From Desulfobacterales bacterium (GTDB lineage Bacteria; Desulfobacterota; Desulfobacteria; Desulfobacterales; RPRI01), in contig JAGVOC010000081.1 in assembly GCA_020052975.1 (NCBI GenBank), forward strand, positions 1-7,569: DNA of 7,569 nucleotides, written 5' to 3'. Shown piece by piece: positions 7,136 to 7,569 of this stretch (positions are counted from its first letter, which is position 1; each line of letters starts with the position of its first letter). Below the pieces are notes generated by a model. It had not been told where the DNA came from. It was given only the letters and a program-made list of their open reading frames with translations, and made no database searches. A program made the position numbers and the translations under genes.

Positions 7136-7569
7136 CTAAGGAAATAGTCCCAAGTAATCTATATTTAAAAATTGCCGAACTTTTACAAACTGCAAGGCAA
7201 ACAGTAATACGTACTGTAAATCAAACAATGGTTTACACCTATTATGAAATTGGGAGGATGATTGTAGAGGATGAACAGCAAGGGAAAGAGAGGGCCGAAT
7301 ATGGCAAGCAGGTATTAGAAGATTTATCCCAAAAATTGACACAAAATTTTGGTAAAGGATTTTCTGTAGTTAATTTACGACAAATGCGAGCTTTTTATCT
7401 AACTTACTCAATTCAGCAGACGGTTTCTGCTGAATTACAAGCACCTCGTTTTCAATTATCCTGGTCGCATTATCTTAAACTGATGCGGATTGAAAACCAC
7501 GATGAGCGAAGTTTTTATGAAATAGAATGTGTTACAAACAATTGGTCGCTTAAAGAATTGCAACGACAA
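7132..7569 (+). CDS. DUF1016/YhcG-type putative nuclease, N-terminal part (cut by window edge)
   Basis: The frame starts at the ATG that overlaps the hsdM stop (ATGA) and stays open for 146 codons to the right edge. Its sequence fits the DUF1016 N-terminal domain of YhcG-like proteins: YYEIGRMIVEDEQ (37-49), YGKQVLEDLSQKLT (57-70), FGKGFSVVNLRQMRAFYLTY (73-92), QTVSAELQ (96-103), LSWSHYLKLMRIEN (109-122), FYEIECVTNNWSLKELQRQ (128-146). Full-length members of the family have a PD-(D/E)XK nuclease-like domain in the C-terminal half; that part lies outside the window, so the catalytic residues cannot be checked. Members often sit inside type I restriction-modification operons between hsdM and hsdS, as appears to be the case here; their function there is not well understood. 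GGA (7121-7123) and GAGG (7127-7130), inside the end of hsdM, can serve as ribosome site, so translation is probably coupled to hsdM. Confidence 0.92.
   Translation, partial: MTKEIVPSNLYLKIAELLQTARQTVIRTVNQTMVYTYYEIGRMIVEDEQQGKERAEYGKQVLEDLSQKLTQNFGKGFSVVNLRQMRAFYLTYSIQQTVSAELQAPRFQLSWSHYLKLMRIENHDERSFYEIECVTNNWSLKELQRQ

Noticed and set aside
1..7569. CRISPR array, insertion sequence, tRNA or rRNA
   Set aside because: No regularly spaced repeats, transposase, terminal inverted repeats, or tRNA/rRNA-like segments were seen on reading both strands.

Overview
The window holds two blocks with different character. Bases 1-3856 carry a minus-strand housekeeping operon: a fused radical-SAM/DUF2344 protein (1322-3856), followed six bases later by ribonuclease G (1-1315, running off the left edge). 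Bases 4073-7569 carry plus-strand accessory genes of defence type: a SEC-C zinc-motif protein with a C-terminal PD-(D/E)XK nuclease signature (4073-5491), a type I restriction-modification methyltransferase HsdM (5660-7135), and the start of a DUF1016/YhcG-type gene (7132-7569, running off the right edge). The two blocks are divergent, separated by a 216-base spacer that holds a good minus-strand promoter for the housekeeping operon and no clear plus-strand promoter.

The organism is a bacterium with AT-leaning DNA. The rSAM-DUF2344 gene next to rng is a conserved arrangement seen in many bacteria. The fused single-gene form suggests, without proving, one of the anaerobic Gram-negative lineages (Desulfobacterota, Nitrospirota or related candidate phyla) rather than Firmicutes, where the two halves are usually separate genes. 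No rRNA, tRNA or marker gene is present to fix the taxonomy.

The left operon probably works in RNA metabolism: RNase G is a 5'-end-sensing endoribonuclease, and the radical-SAM partner is a conserved protein of unknown reaction. The right block looks like part of a defence island. HsdM and the DUF1016 protein overlap by four bases (ATGA) and are surely co-translated; the matching hsdS and hsdR are not in view and are expected to the right.

The most interesting part is the stand-alone SEC-C/nuclease gene and what surrounds it. It ends 26 bases before an elaborate imperfect inverted repeat (5518-5590) that resembles an integron attC recombination site, ending in GTTATAT. A similar GTTATAC lies 31 bases upstream of the gene's start. 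The gene may therefore be, or have been, a mobile cassette carrying an undescribed defence nuclease. The same inverted repeat includes a perfect TATAAT, so a promoter or leader role for hsdM is a competing explanation.
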